Assembly (NCBI RefSeq): GCF_051014685.1
Contig: NC_135059.1
Location: forward strand, 5,828,001-5,892,000
DNA length: 64,000 nucleotides
Source: Ptiloglossa arizonensis
Lineage: Eukaryota > Arthropoda > Insecta > Hymenoptera > Colletidae
Direction: 5' to 3'
In this document: in pieces, positions 13,901 through 28,900 of the stretch
How the letters are laid out: every line of letters starts with the position of its first letter
Numbering within the stretch: the first letter of the stretch is position 1
Program-made: the position numbers and the translations under genes
Notes under the pieces: generated by a model
The model's database searches: none
The model's input: only the letters and a program-made list of their open reading frames with translations
What the model was told of the DNA's origin: nothing

Positions 13901-16900
13901 CAAAGATTACAACTTTGCAAAGGATACAACTTCGCAGAGGATGCAACTTTACAAAGGTTACAACTTTGCAAAATGTTCGCTTGCAAACTTACAACTTTAT
14001 AAAGTGGTCGCTTGTGAAGTTACAGCTTTGCAAAGTGGTCGTGAAGAGCGTCCCAACTATTTGCGAAATGATCCTCTCGATCTCGCGTTGGACGACGATT
14101 TTTCCAAATTTTGTAGTTATCGATAATCTTCGTGATCAATTTTTTGTTTTCATATAGCGCGATTCTTCGTGAGAAACTAAATCGAAAGTGTGCGGTAAAT
14201 ATTTTCCCTACGATGCTTCGGTTTTCGTGAAAATAGAATTCGAAAGCGGATGGCCCGCGCGTGCTCTCCATAGAAGCGGCACCAGTGGTTCTCCATTTCC
14301 TGTTTCGATACGCTGCACGTGGTATTGCGTTTATCGAGGTATAAATCGATCAGAGAAACTAGTTTGTTTTATAGTCGCCCATAACCGAGCTGTTTATTCA
14401 CGTTCCAACACTTAGGTCTTGGATACTCCTCGGAATGTAAACGAACTAATAACCTGAAAATAAAAGAACGTGTCTAATGATTAAAAAAAATATCTATTTA
14501 ATAGGATCGTACAAAATTTGGATAAAGTGAGCAGATTGTGGATATATAATGCAAATGTTCGAACGCAAAACGAAAAGAAAAAGACTTATATAATATCTGA
14601 ACGATAAATTGTGCAATTACGAAATTTATCAAAAATAGTTCTAAAAGGGAAACTGTTCTAATTGTATAATTTTTGCCGATCTTTGATCATCCTAATTTAA
14701 TAATTAAAAATGTAACTAAAATTCACAGCATATGGGTCAATCTTCGAACTTTGAAACTCTGTATGTGATATCGGATATGTTGACAACAATTTTAAGAAAC
14801 TGATCGACAATTGAACGACGATGAACCGGCGCGATGAGCTCAGTTCGATGTTTTTCGGTGCTGGTAATTTAATAATTTTTCAACCGATAAACCTTTAGTA
14901 GTACTTTGGTTCGTTGACTCAAAAATTGCTATAGACGAGCGAGAAACGCAAATTTTCTCGCGGAGAACCGCTGAAGCAGCCCCGCCAAGAGCACGCACTC
15001 TCGACCGACTTTAAAGTCGTTTTTCTCGAGAACGAGAGCTCCGGTGAAAAAAGTTCATTCCACATTTTCGACTCACTTTTTCTCAAAGAATCGCCCTTCT
15101 ACGTTGCGCCACAAATTACACCGTGTCTTCCATAAAAAATGCATATTAAACGAATTCTATAATACGTATGACCACCCAATCCATTCGGGCTTTGAATATC
15201 GAATTGATTACAATATCGCAGTTATTATTATTTCATCTCTTCGTTTTCGAAAAATTCATTAGAATTCTCGATCCACTCGTGGATATTTTTGTCAGAATAA
15301 TTTGAGGGATGTAGCCCAACATCTTGATCGCTGGTCTCGTTAAATCGGTAATTATCGCTAATCTTTCAATGATCGAAGAACGAACACGTCGAACAGCCTC
15401 GATTTATCGTACGAAAGATCTATTTTTGTATGTTTCAGCGTGGCACACTCTTTAATCCTACTTAATTTTTCATGCCTTGGATTATCTGATATACTTTTAA
15501 CGAATCTGGGAGATGTCTGGAATAATGTTTGCAAATGACGATATATTTCTTGTTTGTTTCCTTTTGCTCGATTTTTCTATCTTTGATCCTCTGTCACTTT
15601 TCTTTCTTCACCCTTGTTTCTTCTTTCAGCACAGGTTGCCTGATTCTTGACATGTACATATGTATTTTTTCTGACTGTCTCTATATCCTTTTTACATTCT
15701 GATGTTTATTATAATTGTAAGTTTTTTTGCACAGCGCACGAACACGTACACGATCCAAGCGAATTGACGAATTTTTTACTATTGTCTGTGCTGCTGGAAC
15801 AAGATGTTTGGATGTACAAGTCAATTGGATAAATATCGTTCAATTTATCTGTCCTCTCGATCGATGGAGAAACATCCCTTTCATTAAACGACACGCGTTT
15901 CTTTTAATCGCTGCGCGACAAATTTTAAAAGATTTATAAACGATTAAAATATCGTTACAAACCTCCTTTTCGTCGAAAAATTTACTTTTACCTTTCAGCG
16001 TTATTTAACAAATTGCTTGAGAAAAATCATTACTTCAATCGACAATTGAAAGATTGTCAAATCTTTGATCGTCGACTCAAATCGTTTTCCAAAGTATATA
16101 CAGTTGCACAATTTAACGCAATTTAACTACTATGTTTCTAAATTCTATGAATTATAGTTCGTTTAGTTATCCTTTACAAAAATATACATATACCTATATA
16201 ATATATACATACCTTGGAAAAACTTGACCGAAATTAAATATGTCAAATTCTAAGTATATTTATTTCATAAAACGAACCCAGTCTTGCTCTTGAATGGGAT
16301 TAAAATTTAATAACAGAATTCAATAACAGAATTATCTCTCGGTCCGTTCTAAACCATAGTCATCGACCATTTCTCTCCTTCTTCTCATTCCTCTAAGATA
16401 AACCAAAATTAATTTGATAAATGAATCGAACGTTCAATTAGTCCGATGTGTATCGAGACTTCTTGACCAGCAGTTTACGATTTTCTTCATTTCTGTCTTA
16501 TCTATCTAATTCTCTTCACTTTTCTCGTATGGTACTATAGTCTTAGATTTACGAGGCATCGCCTTTTGCCTAGATCTTTCTGTCTGATACCGTTTAAACG
16601 TTCGTAGCTTTTGGGGAAGTACATTGCGCTCTCATCCTCCCCAGGGAGGACGTAGTTCACGGAGTTATCGTGGCTGCAATAGTAGAATTTTCGTACTTAC
16701 CACTCTTCCAATAACGGCGTCGCTCTTTATTGGAATACCAATTGGAATATCACGCCAACGCCTTTGGCGTAATGCTAATTATCGACTCGATTCGATCGCG
16801 ATTAACGCCGAAATTGACGTGGCTAGATAACCCATAACGAATTGCGTGCCCCTTTTCGCAGAGAACGGACCATTCATCCGGTTATCCGAACTATACTTCT

Positions 16901-19900
16901 AGTTAATTTATCAGGAGGTCTAGAGCAGTAGATTCTCGATCCATGAAAAGTTCATTCTTGCACGCAATTGGAATATGCATATTCCAATTGGAAAAATTCA
17001 TTTACCATCTTCGATGAAGATGAGCTTTACTAGATAACACTGTGTTACTTGAAAAATCATGGAAATCGAAGATCATCGTCTTGTCGATCGTGCTTGCATA
17101 CTTCCGGTTCGAAAAATTGATCGATTCGATTGTTGAGGAGTTCCACAGTGAACTGTACACACCTGCTGTTAAAAATTGATACTTTCTCAAGCGCATCTTC
17201 GAAATATCCATAGGCGTAGTCTTCGCGTACGATGCACTAATCGATCGTTCGCGTAAGCGTTCGCAGTATGCAACTCGCAACGCACAAGACGGTGCAGTTC
17301 TTCGCCGAAGAACTCTCCAGCATTGATTCTCGTTTAAAATAAATTATGTTGTCGAAATAGCCGCCGATTGAAACTGGTTCGGAAACTTGTTCCAGACTCT
17401 CCGAACTTCGAATCGAATGTTCTCTGTTCTTGGACGCAGCTTCGGAACCGCCACCTCGGTTTCAAAATCGAACGAAAATTTTCCCAAAGAGGAGAGCAAT
17501 AACGGCGTTACTGATATTCCAATTCGATTATACTATTTTTTTAAACGAACGTAGAGGTATACGGTGTGTTCACAGGGAACAGTCACGGGTGAACACGTTC
17601 ACCATGGGATTCGTGTACACGTGCGCTAGCCGTGTCTCCTTAAAATGTCGCATGACAGCCGGCAGTGTGCACGCTATTTGTTTGACGAGTCGAGAAACTC
17701 GGTTACTCCCTCACGGGACAGCCTATTGATCGCTTAATTATCCCGGCCACTTATTCAGCCTTTCTCTTTCCCGTTTAATTCCATCGCGAGACCGTGAAAA
17801 ATCGATCCGACGAGATCGTTGCGCTTTTCATAGACCTGCCTTCGAATCTTAACGACAACATCTCTCGTAACACCGTCTGCGCAACATCCACGTTCGACTA
17901 ACTCTCGAATAGATTTGTCAGAGGCGCGCACACTGCCGACTTTTTCTCTTCTATGAGGTTTCTTTCGAAACTTTGATCCCGCGCTGTTTCGTACGTTAAT
18001 GTCTCGTGTACTTTTTCCAGAGTGTCCCGACGGTCAGCAGCCATGCGACAACGGTGTCTGCATCAACAAAAACTTCTTCTGCGACAGCAACTTAGATTGC
18101 CACGACGGCAGCGACGAACGTGATTGCCGTAAGAACGTCTTTCATTCGGCGCAACATTCTATCAGTTTCCCAGCTTCTTTTCTCTTACACGACTCCGTAG
18201 AAATTGAACATTCGTTCTCTTTGCTCACCATTTAGAGCACAGTACTTCCGATCGACTCCTTACACCACAGACTTGTCAAGGAAATTTGTATTCAACACAT
18301 ACTCGATCCACGAGTCGAATCGCTTAACTCGGATTACGAACGAGTCGATGATGCACATCACTGGTTGTAGAGCAACCGCTTCTATCCAGCTACTCGTACT
18401 CAATTTAGACCGGAGTTTAGAACACAGACTTCTCCTCTATTCGACAAATATTGTACTTCGAAACGTTCTTTCTCCCACCAGACCAAACCCAGATTGTACA
18501 GAATCTTGAGAATTCTTCTCTATTTGACAGTGCTTCAGAGAATTCTACTTTAGTGCGCTCACACCCAATTCAATCGTACCCCAAACTCTAGAGGAACAGT
18601 TCCTCTTTGTCGAACAAATTTAGACCAGACTCTATACGGTTCAGACCCGCAGCATTGCGCTGAACTACGAACACTGTAGAGAATTCAGACCAATCGATCG
18701 AAAACGATGAACATTGTAAAATTGTTTCTCTGATGTGAAAATAATTAAAATTTCAGCCGAGACCGGTGGGGGAGGTGGTACAGGTGGTCAGCCAGAAAAA
18801 TGTCGTCAGGACGAGTTCACCTGTCGCGATGGAAGCTGCATTCCTCGCTCCGCTGTTTGTGACAACCGAAGGGACTGTCCTCAGGAAGACGACGAGACAA
18901 ATTGTCCACATAGTAAGTCGAATAACGTGCAGAGAAACGATGCTTGGAACGAAATGACGAAACGCGAAAGCGTCCCTAGACACTATAGGCATACGTAGTG
19001 CGGCCTGAAGCGTGTGACAACTGCTGCAAAAATCAATTGTCATCCGCGTCATCGGTCACGTGTACGGTGACGTTGAATGTTGACAATCTCTGGTTCAATT
19101 GTATACTCACTTTCTCCCGCGAAACGGTGTCCATCGTTCCAGACGTATGCCAAAAAGCGTTATTCCGAATGTGCAAATTATACTCTGTGGAACGTGTTTG
19201 GAGAATCATTTTGGTTATCCCGTAGAAATTCACTTCGAGAGGCTGAAACCGCGCTTTAAAATAAATTTATACCTAAAATTGCATTAAATCTTACCGAATG
19301 TTCGTCCGATATGCAGGCTGCTCAAATCGTCACCGATCGATTCACTTTTCGAATGAAACACAAAATGTTTACGTAATCTTGATCCTTTGGTTTAAAAATA
19401 GCGCGAAATTCAAATCGGTGATGATCGGGACACTCTGTACTTCTTCTCTATTTTTTTAAATCGAAGATAAACGAACAACATCGAAGTTTGCGTACACCTT
19501 GAAGAAGGATGCTTTCAGCCCTCAAAGTAAATACTATGCAAGATAAACAGGTTGAACACGTTTCCACAAAGTCGTATCAAGTTCAAAGCGTTCACCTAAG
19601 GAACGTCTGATCATGTCGCAGCCGTTTTCACTAACTGTAAATACGCTCCACAATACCTTGCACCTTTGATCCAGTAGATCACGCAACGCACCAGGTGCAT
19701 ACACAATGTTTGGCTGTGACACGTCCGTCCACACCGCCTGCTAGAGGCAACGAACTGTGTCGCACCGAGTTTGTACGTGCACTATTTCAAATTGCTCTTC
19801 AGTCTGCCGGCAGGTGATCTTTCTTTCATCGGGTATACGAAGCAGGTGTTGGCGCCTGGTACTAATTAAAACGATAACTCGATATCGTAGTAGAAAAAAA

Positions 19901-22900
19901 TCCCAAATGTCCGATCGAGCAAAGCTGGCCGGAGTCGTGACAAGTTTTCAACACCTCGATATTTCGGTTTATCGAATTATATTTGCAAAATGGTAACGTG
20001 ACTTCCAATATGCCTGGACTTCTAACCTGCCGCCAGTCTGAGGTGTACCTTGTACCACTCGCAGAGTGTGAATAATAGTCGCTCGGTCTTTTCGTACAGC
20101 GACTATGAAAACCGGAAACCCAGTAGTAAGTAATTCCTCCTGTCCAGGATTAACCTGAAAGGCGAATCGAGGGACTAAACACATCACAAAATCGAGCTCG
20201 TCCGCGTGCAAGCTGGTTCAGTTTCGGTTACTTCTAGGTATAAACACGTCGGATAGAACCTCCTCGAGGAGACATCCGGACACACTGACGGGGGGGATAA
20301 CCCACGAGAACCAAGCTAGCAAGGGTTACAGCTCGAATAATCAACAACCGGCTAATCCGAGCACGTCCAGGATTTGTGCTCTCGATGATTTTGTTTGTGC
20401 TGACGGCACTTGCATCCCCGAAACACACCACTGCGACCATTTCTACGATTGCCGCGACTTTACCGACGAACAATATTGCTTCGGTTAGATCACTCGTAGA
20501 CCTTGAAGATCTGTCGGCGTCCATCCTCCCTCTTCTAGACTCGTTCCCTGTGTATCCTGTGTCCCTTTTGTCAACCGAGGCCCTTGACGAATCACCCAGT
20601 TCGATAACCGAAGCGATCACTTTCTAATTGGACGCCGCAGATTCTCTAGGATCTGCACTGTTTTCTTTCAGTCTGTGTTAGCAGCCGAGTAGACGGTGTG
20701 TAGGTTGTTCGTGTAGAGATTTTAGTACTCGTCGCAGTCACACCCTGTAAAACTTAGTGCATCCATTGCTTGACGTGATCGATAGAAGAATCCTTATTGG
20801 TAGTTGTTTGGCGTAAACATTTCCGTGGCATGAGACACAGTATGTTTTCAAACTAGCGATAAATATAGAAAGGAAGGACACTTCGAGACGACGCGATAGT
20901 GTCCGTGGCGATCGTGAACACTCACACTCTTGATAATATTTCTAGAGCTGGTAAATGTCCTTCTTTTTGACAAACTTGCGTTAAAAACTTGTCTAGATGT
21001 AGCGATTACGTAGTCTCCGATTAATATTTGTATCATTCGTGTACATGCACAGAGAAGTCCAAAGGATATCGAGTGGGTACTCCGTTGTTTCTGACGTCAC
21101 GAGGTATCGAGAATCGTTCAACGAGAATCCTTGGTTATTTCTCTGTGCGTGGTTACGGACATTTTACATTTACCAATGGTGTTAGTTCTAGGTACTTTGG
21201 TGGCCCGTGTTCTATTTGAATCCTTAGACCATTGTTCAAAGTGTAAAGATAGATCCTTATCTTGGTTCCATGATTGATTTATACGTATTTATCCCTCGTT
21301 CACGTTTATCATAACTGTATGACGATTTTATTGGCATGTCAAATTAACAATGTCTACAATATTACCTGGTGTACTTGTAGGATGTGGGAAAGATCAGTTC
21401 CAATGCGCAGACGGGAATTGCATTTGGTCTGATCAGAAGTGTAATGGTTACATAGACTGTGTCGATGGATCTGACGAGTCTGAAGACTGTGGTAAGTATT
21501 CATGTCACAATATTGTATTATCGTAAATTCTGGAACGAATGGATAAGTTTAGTGTGTGTGTGTGCACGTGAGAACGATCCTACGCAGGTGGATCGTTTGT
21601 TTATCATTTCAGCGACTACCCTAGAGGACTAGCACCTTCAGCCTATGTACTCTCACATCCCCTAAATGACCCTATCCTGAATAAAGAGAGTGGTGTGTCT
21701 CTGGACAAGAGTTTTCACGAGAGTTGTTATACATATAAATGAATGTCTTATGTGTGAAAACAATTGGTATACGACTGATTATTTAAGTAATATCTTTCTA
21801 TTCGTTTTATCAGATCCAGATGTTCCTCACCCCATGCCTGGACGTTGTCCATCCGGTTACATCCAGTGCACCATCGACAAAAACTGTGTCCCTCAATCTT
21901 CCCTGTGTAATGGAGTTCCAGAGTGTAGGGACAGATCGGACGAAGAAAATTGCGGTAAACGAATGAACCGTGACACGAAAAGTTGTATACTTTTCGTTTA
22001 ATTCAGCTTCGTTGACAGATCTCTTTGTATTTGTATTTTCTATAGACATATCTAAAGAACCGGCACACCTCAATCTCAAGACATACCCCAGCGAGCAAGT
22101 GATAAAAGAAAGTAAGTATAGGCAGCGTATACCGCGAAGCATTGTAAAGTTATCGAGGTAACGATTACTATGTCGAGCGTAGAAAAATATACATAATACT
22201 AATGTAGTCCAAGTGTAAAGTGGTTGAGTGGTTTATTGATTTGAATTTTCGTTATATTTTCTTGCCTCGATCAGCCCCGGTGAAACAAGGTAAGATTTTT
22301 CTGAAAAACACTCGTAAATAATACTGTCTTGAATTGTGCATAATCACGATACGCAAATTATATAAAAAAAAAAAGAGTGATTAACGTTCGAACGCGCTAT
22401 CTCTGTTCCATCGCATTAAACGATATCACGTTGTTCATTAGCGGAAATTGATAAAACGTAATAGAAACGTTTTATTTATTCGAAACATTCCGGTTAAATA
22501 TTTGAATCATTTACACCGTGGATCTGTGGAGGGATTAACGTTAATTAAATGTTACTCTGTACGCATTATTTGTTAATTAATTTAATCGACATTTCCGAAA
22601 GTGTGACACTGTAGATATTTATTATGCACGAGCGGAACAATCTTGTTTTCGTGGAATGCAAATCGGGTAAAAACAGGTAGGGAATAGTGTACGGTGCCAT
22701 CGGAGCCGAAATTATTATCCCCGGTGTTCGTTGCATTCGTATCTTTTAATTGTACTAAATACGAAACAGTGCTTCCAAACGCGATACAATTAATACAGTA
22801 CAAGTAACAAATCATAACGCTACACTGGAAACGTTAACGTTGGTAAGAATTTTTCCGGAAAATACAATTTTCCTGCTATTGCTAGGTCGTGAAGTCGTCT

Positions 22901-25900
22901 TTCAATGTCGAGACGAGGGTCCTCTTCGGGTCAAGGTACGCTGGCTTCGCGATAATAATCTCCCTCTGCCACCTGACAGTCGAGACATCGATGGACGTCT
23001 AGAAATCCCAAATATCCAACTGGATCACGCGGGATCTTACATTTGCGAAGCTAAGGATTATCCTCCAAACACTCCAGGCCGACAAGTGACCGTCTATCTG
23101 AACGTGGAAAAGTGTAAGTGCCCGCACACCTATCTAACTCTCGAATGTTAAAGCAAGAGTAAAGACTTGGAACACTCGTGTCGCTCGGTTGGTCCGATTA
23201 GTGGAGATTCTATCGCAACAATGACACTCGTCGTTGGAACTTTAAATCTTTGATTCTGTGTCAAATCTAGAATCGATTGTCATCTGAAAATTGTTCTTTA
23301 CAGTCGAACCACCGGCAACCAATGGCCCCCCAGTGTGTCATTACGATGAAGCAACTTGCAGCAACAGAGAGTGCATCCCCAAGTCGTATATATGCAATGG
23401 TAGAGTGGACTGCACCGATGGATCCGACGAAATGCGATGCAGTAAGTCCTCTTTTGCTGGTGGTGTATTCTCCGTGTTCTTTTTTATGACCGCTGTGTCG
23501 TGTCTATACGTAACAGGTCCTCATGGTTGCGAGCCGAACGAGTTCCGTTGCAACACCACGCAGTGTGTGAGCAAATTGTGGCGCTGCGACGGTGACAAGG
23601 ACTGCGGTGACGGAAGCGACGAAGAAAATTGTGCACCGAGCGAAGCGGATTCTCTCTGCCGTTTCACCGAGTTCGCTTGTAACAGTGGTCAGTGTATACC
23701 TAAAACCTTCCACTGCGATATGGAGAGGGACTGCATGGACGGCAGTGACGAGATAGGATGTTGTAAGCGATTGAAATATCATTCACTTCGAGTTGATACA
23801 TTAGTTCGATGACATCGAGCGATCAAACTTCCGTATCTGTCCTTTCTAGCCCCGGTTTACATAGTGAAACCACCTCCGCCGATGATCGTCCTGAGACCGA
23901 GAGAAGTTTTAGTGATCACGTGCACAGCGATCGGTGTCCCCACCCCAGAGATCAACTGGCGTCGAAACTGGGGCCATGTACCAGCGAAGTGTTCCATGAC
24001 ATCGGTGAACGGAACGGGAACTCTCACCTGTCCCGATATACAGTACGCGGACCAGGGAGCCTACTCGTGCGAGGCGTTGGACAGAATATCCACAAACGGC
24101 TTCGTATTCGCGACACCTGACGCTATCGTGATAGTGACCGAAGATGGAAACGTTTGCCCTAAGGGGAAGTTCAACGCTGAAGCGAAAACTGTGGACGACT
24201 GTATCTCCTGTTTCTGTTTCGGTGTGGCGACCGAGTGTCGCAGCGCGAACCTTTTCACCTATCAAATCCCACCACCGTTGGACCGTATACCGCACAACTC
24301 TGTGATTGTCGAACAACACCCGAACATTCGTGTAACCGGTGAGAGTACTCAAGAGATCGAGGTAAAGGGACTAAGCCGAGACGGTGTATCGCTGAACGGA
24401 GGGGAACTGAGATCTACGAGACCCGATGAACAAATTGTGTATTTCGCGTTGCCCGATATCTATCGCAACAGTCAGCTAAAGTCTTACGGAGGCTACCTGA
24501 GATACCGGGTTCGCTATAATGGCACCGGTATACCGAATTCGGCACCAACGGTCATTCTCCAAGGGAACAACTATACCCTGTTTCACAGAAGCAGACAGGC
24601 GATACCCAATTACGATACCGACGAGTCCGTCAGATTCTTCCAGGGTGACTGGTACAAGCAAGGAGACCGATACGAGGTGCTGGCCACTAGGGAGGATATC
24701 ATGATGACGCTTGCGCGGGTCGACGACATTTTAATCAAGTACGTTCGTTCGTTGAAGAAACATCTGTTGATGAGTTTCTTTCTCCTTCGCGACTGAATAC
24801 GAATTCTTCCGCAGATCGCAGTACGACGATTCTCCGTACTTGGACGTCCGGATCACGAATATCGTAATGGACACCGCTAATGAGAGGAACACCGGCGAAG
24901 AGGCTGCGGTGTACGTGGAGGAGTGCCAGTGTCCTTCCGGTATGTGGGCAAAGAATGTACCTTTAACCTTGGAGCGTTTCTTGGATATTCCGTCCTCGTA
25001 ATATATTGTTTTCCCACGATCAAAATTATTTTAATAGACGCCAGTGGGTATTTCTGTACTCTATGAGTCCTCTTATCGTATTATAAATTTAGAAAGACCA
25101 GTTTCATACATTTGGAACGTGTTTACCCAATATCTTTGACCGTACAATCGAACGAAAGAACGCCTCCTACTTAATCTCGTTCAGACTGCTCTCGTTCAAT
25201 TTCAAACCATCGTGGAATATAATAATTGTTCAGGATATTCTGGTCTATCGTGCGAGCAGTGCGCTCCGGGATACCTAAGACGTAATTCCGGCCCGTGGCT
25301 TGGTCAGTGTTACCGAGACGAGCCACCCTGTCCTCCAGGATACTACGGAGATCCACCGAGAAACATCCCTTGCGAAGTTTGTCCCTGCCCACTCGCCAAT
25401 CCATCTAATCAGTAAGACCATAATTCTATCTATGCGGGAACGGTTGTATACCCAATTGAAAGTTTTCGGTAAATTTTTCATCCTTTTGAAATAGATTTTC
25501 CCGTACTTGTCACCTTGGAGCACACGGTCAACCGATCTGCGACTGTCCACCTGGATACATTGGGCCTAGATGCGGGCAATGCGATACTGGATATCAAGGC
25601 AACCCTCTCATACCCGGAGACATGTGTGTTCCTATACAGCGATGTGATCCTCATGGTAGCCACAATCTGATCGCGGATCCTACAACTGGACAATGTCGAT
25701 GCAAGGTACTAAACTTCAAATTGGCTCCTAGTTTCAGTTTAATATTTATAGAGCCTGATAATCGGGCGATAGAAGTTTACAAACAGATGCAAAGAATAAA
25801 TGTTGCATTTGGTTTCGCTAATATCGATGGCCCGATCTGGCCCCTACGTCTACTAAATAAGATTATATAATATATTCGATATCGTTAACGCTGTCGTTTA

Positions 25901-28900
25901 CTTGGGAATGTCCCCATCTGCTAAAAAGTAAGTGCAATTCACGATAACTGCATTACGCGAGAAATGCGTTGTTAATGAATCTTGCGTAAATTTCACTGCG
26001 TGTACGTTAAACACACTGGTTTGCAGCAATACGCGACGGGCCTCACTTGCAACCAATGTAAGGCAAACACGTTTAACCTGGCCTTGAAAAATCAATTCGG
26101 CTGCATCAGCTGCTTCTGCATGGGTATCACCAACAGATGCGCCTCGTCCAACTGGTATAGGAACGATGTGAGTAGACATCGAACGTTTCGATCAAAAGAT
26201 ACAGAATACGATTGTCCGTTGCGTCTCAATCACGTGTATACACTGTTCTGCAGATTCGTGTCTCCTTCACGAACTCTATTCGAAACTTTTCTCTCATCGA
26301 GTCCAAGGCTCCAGATGCACCAGCTATTGTACACGGTATTCGTCTAGATACGATCAGTCGAGAGATTATTTACGAAGACTTCTCGAATCGTGGAAACAAC
26401 GATGCTTACTATTGGCAGCTGCCTAGCATCTTCCTAGGTGATCAGATTACCTCTTACGGTGGAAATCTAACGTATACTGTTCGATACGTGCCAGCACCGG
26501 GTGGTCAAAGCTCGAAAAACAATGCTGCCGATGTTGAGTTAATCAGTGTAAGTGAATCTGAATTACTTACCACAGGGATACAAAAATTAAAGCTGATCAT
26601 TTGTTACACAGGCCAATGATATCAATTTAATGTACTTCTCCCGGAAATTTCCTGATCCAAACACACCGCAAACCTTCACGGTTCCTCTATTGGAACAATA
26701 CTGGCAACGCAACGATGGAACACAAGCTGACAGGGAACACATGTTGATGGCCTTGGCTGATATACGTGCGATTCGAATCAAAGCTACCTACACTACTCAC
26801 ACCGATGAAGCTGCGTAAGTTATTCAATCGCCGTTTCGATTACGTGCATACTATACAACTAACTAACTAGTTTGAATTTTTTCTTCCACCAGATTATCTT
26901 TGGTTACTCTGGACATTGCTGAGAAGCACAACACAGGCAAAACTCGCGCGGTCGAAGTGGAAGAATGCATCTGCCCGGTTGGTTACAAAGGTCTTTCCTG
27001 CGAGGATTGCGATGTTGGGTACACCAGAGCCAACGAAGGTCTTTATCTCGGTATCTGCGAACCGTGCAATTGCAACGGTCACTCTAGGCAATGCAATCCT
27101 GATACTGGAGTATGCGAGGTCAGTAAGAAAACGCTGGTAAAATTTACTTTGGACGTTATCGGTAATCTCAAATACACTGTCCTTCGACGATACAACAATC
27201 GAAGATTTTCTATAACTTGCGTCGTGCTTTCAGAACTGTGCACATCATACGACCGGAGAGTTCTGTGAAGTTTGTGAAACGGGATACGAAGGTGACGCGA
27301 CCCGAGGAACCGCGCACGATTGCTCGTACAGGAATCCAACACCGAGCGACTGCGTTTGCAACGAGGCTGGATCGCGTAGCAGCACGTGCTTCGATGATCG
27401 TTGCGAGTGCAAACGAAACGTGGAAGGGCCCACGTGTAACCGGTGTCGACCGTCCACGTTCGGATTATCCGCGCAAAACCCTGACGGTTGCAGTGAATGT
27501 TATTGCAGCGGTGTGACCGACCAATGTCACGAAAGCTCGCTTTACGTGCAACAAATACCAGCCTGGGTCTACGATGCCCACCATGGATTCACCCTCACCG
27601 ATTCGTGAGTATCCGTTCTCTAATCCCGTAAAAACTAAATCTTTGGAGCATCAGGAGAGTTCTGTTCCCCAGTACAAGGCAAGAAGTGATCGACGAAGGC
27701 TTCGAGCTAAACTTAGCTATGAACGAGATCGGCTATCGTTATCCGGACAATCGAAGCCGCAGACTGTTCTGGTCCCTACCAGCTGTATTCACCGGCAATA
27801 AGGTTAAAAGTTACGGTGGTAATCTAATTTTAACGCAACACATCACCGCATACCCTGGTGCTGAAAGTTACAAAGACCAGGACGTCATTCTAATCGGAAA
27901 CGGAATCACTTTGTTCTGGACGAACCCCGTGGAAATTCAACCTGACAAGCCGTTGGTATGTACCAGGACGAAGTATAAGCGATCGAAATAGATAAGAACC
28001 TTGTACCTCCTGTAACTCTAATACCTAAACGTCTACTTCTTATTCCGTTTAGACATATTCGGTGCAACTGAGAGAATCGGAATGGAAACGTTTAGCCACC
28101 CACGGGCCACACGTTGCCTCCCGCGTTGATCTTATGACTGTACTCTCCAATCTCGAAGCGATCCTAGTCCGTGCTTCTCACAGCGAAAGAATGTTAGCCA
28201 CTTATATCAGCGACATTAGCCTCGATACAGCGGTAGAACATCTAACTGGTAACAGCCGAGCGGTCCAAGTAGAAGTTTGCCGCTGTCTGACTGGTTACGT
28301 AGGAACATCCTGCGAATCCTGTGCCCGAGGTTATTACAGAGACATCAATAATCGATCGGTTAGCTACCTGGGATCTTGCAATCTGTGTCCCTGCAATATG
28401 AACGAGGAGAGCTGCGAGATATCCCGAACTGGTCACGTGAAATGCCACTGTCAGCCAGGATACACGGGTCAATATTGTCAAGAAACCGGTACGTACACTT
28501 GGAGTAAGAGTTACGATACTTTCGAAGCGATTGGAAATTTTTCAAACGCCACTTTCAGGTCCAAGATGGACCTCGAACGTTTTATCAATGTTAATTAAAC
28601 AATTACTCAATTTCTCGAGTAAATTTAACCACCGGGTTTCGCCATTAATATCCGGATTAAGTAATGTTTCAAACGTTCTATGGGTTAGGTAAACTGATGG
28701 TAAGTTTGTCACCAATGACGGGCACAGTAAAGCCGTACTCATGGACAAAGTTCACGTGCAGTTACGAGTCCCCGGATGAGTTGTATATCAATTTTAAACT
28801 ATCGCCGTTCCGTGATTCGCCTTTAACCGCATCCAATAACACACCTGATTCCATCGTGAGGACCGTGAATGGAGCCTCACGAACCTGGCACGTTCACGTG

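Larger units (their letters stand above)
10980..18020 (+). other. trol intron 6 (7 kb, repeat-rich)
   Basis: The longest intron of the gene. It holds a microsatellite at 10988-11705 and a 17-bp minisatellite at 13617-14040 (both listed). The rest is noncoding sequence with no LDLa motif that I could find in any frame. Confidence 0.7.

Noticed and set aside
13593..14157. Three overlapping forward frames of 119-177 codons
   Set aside because: All are produced by the 17-bp minisatellite, which has no stop in any forward frame.
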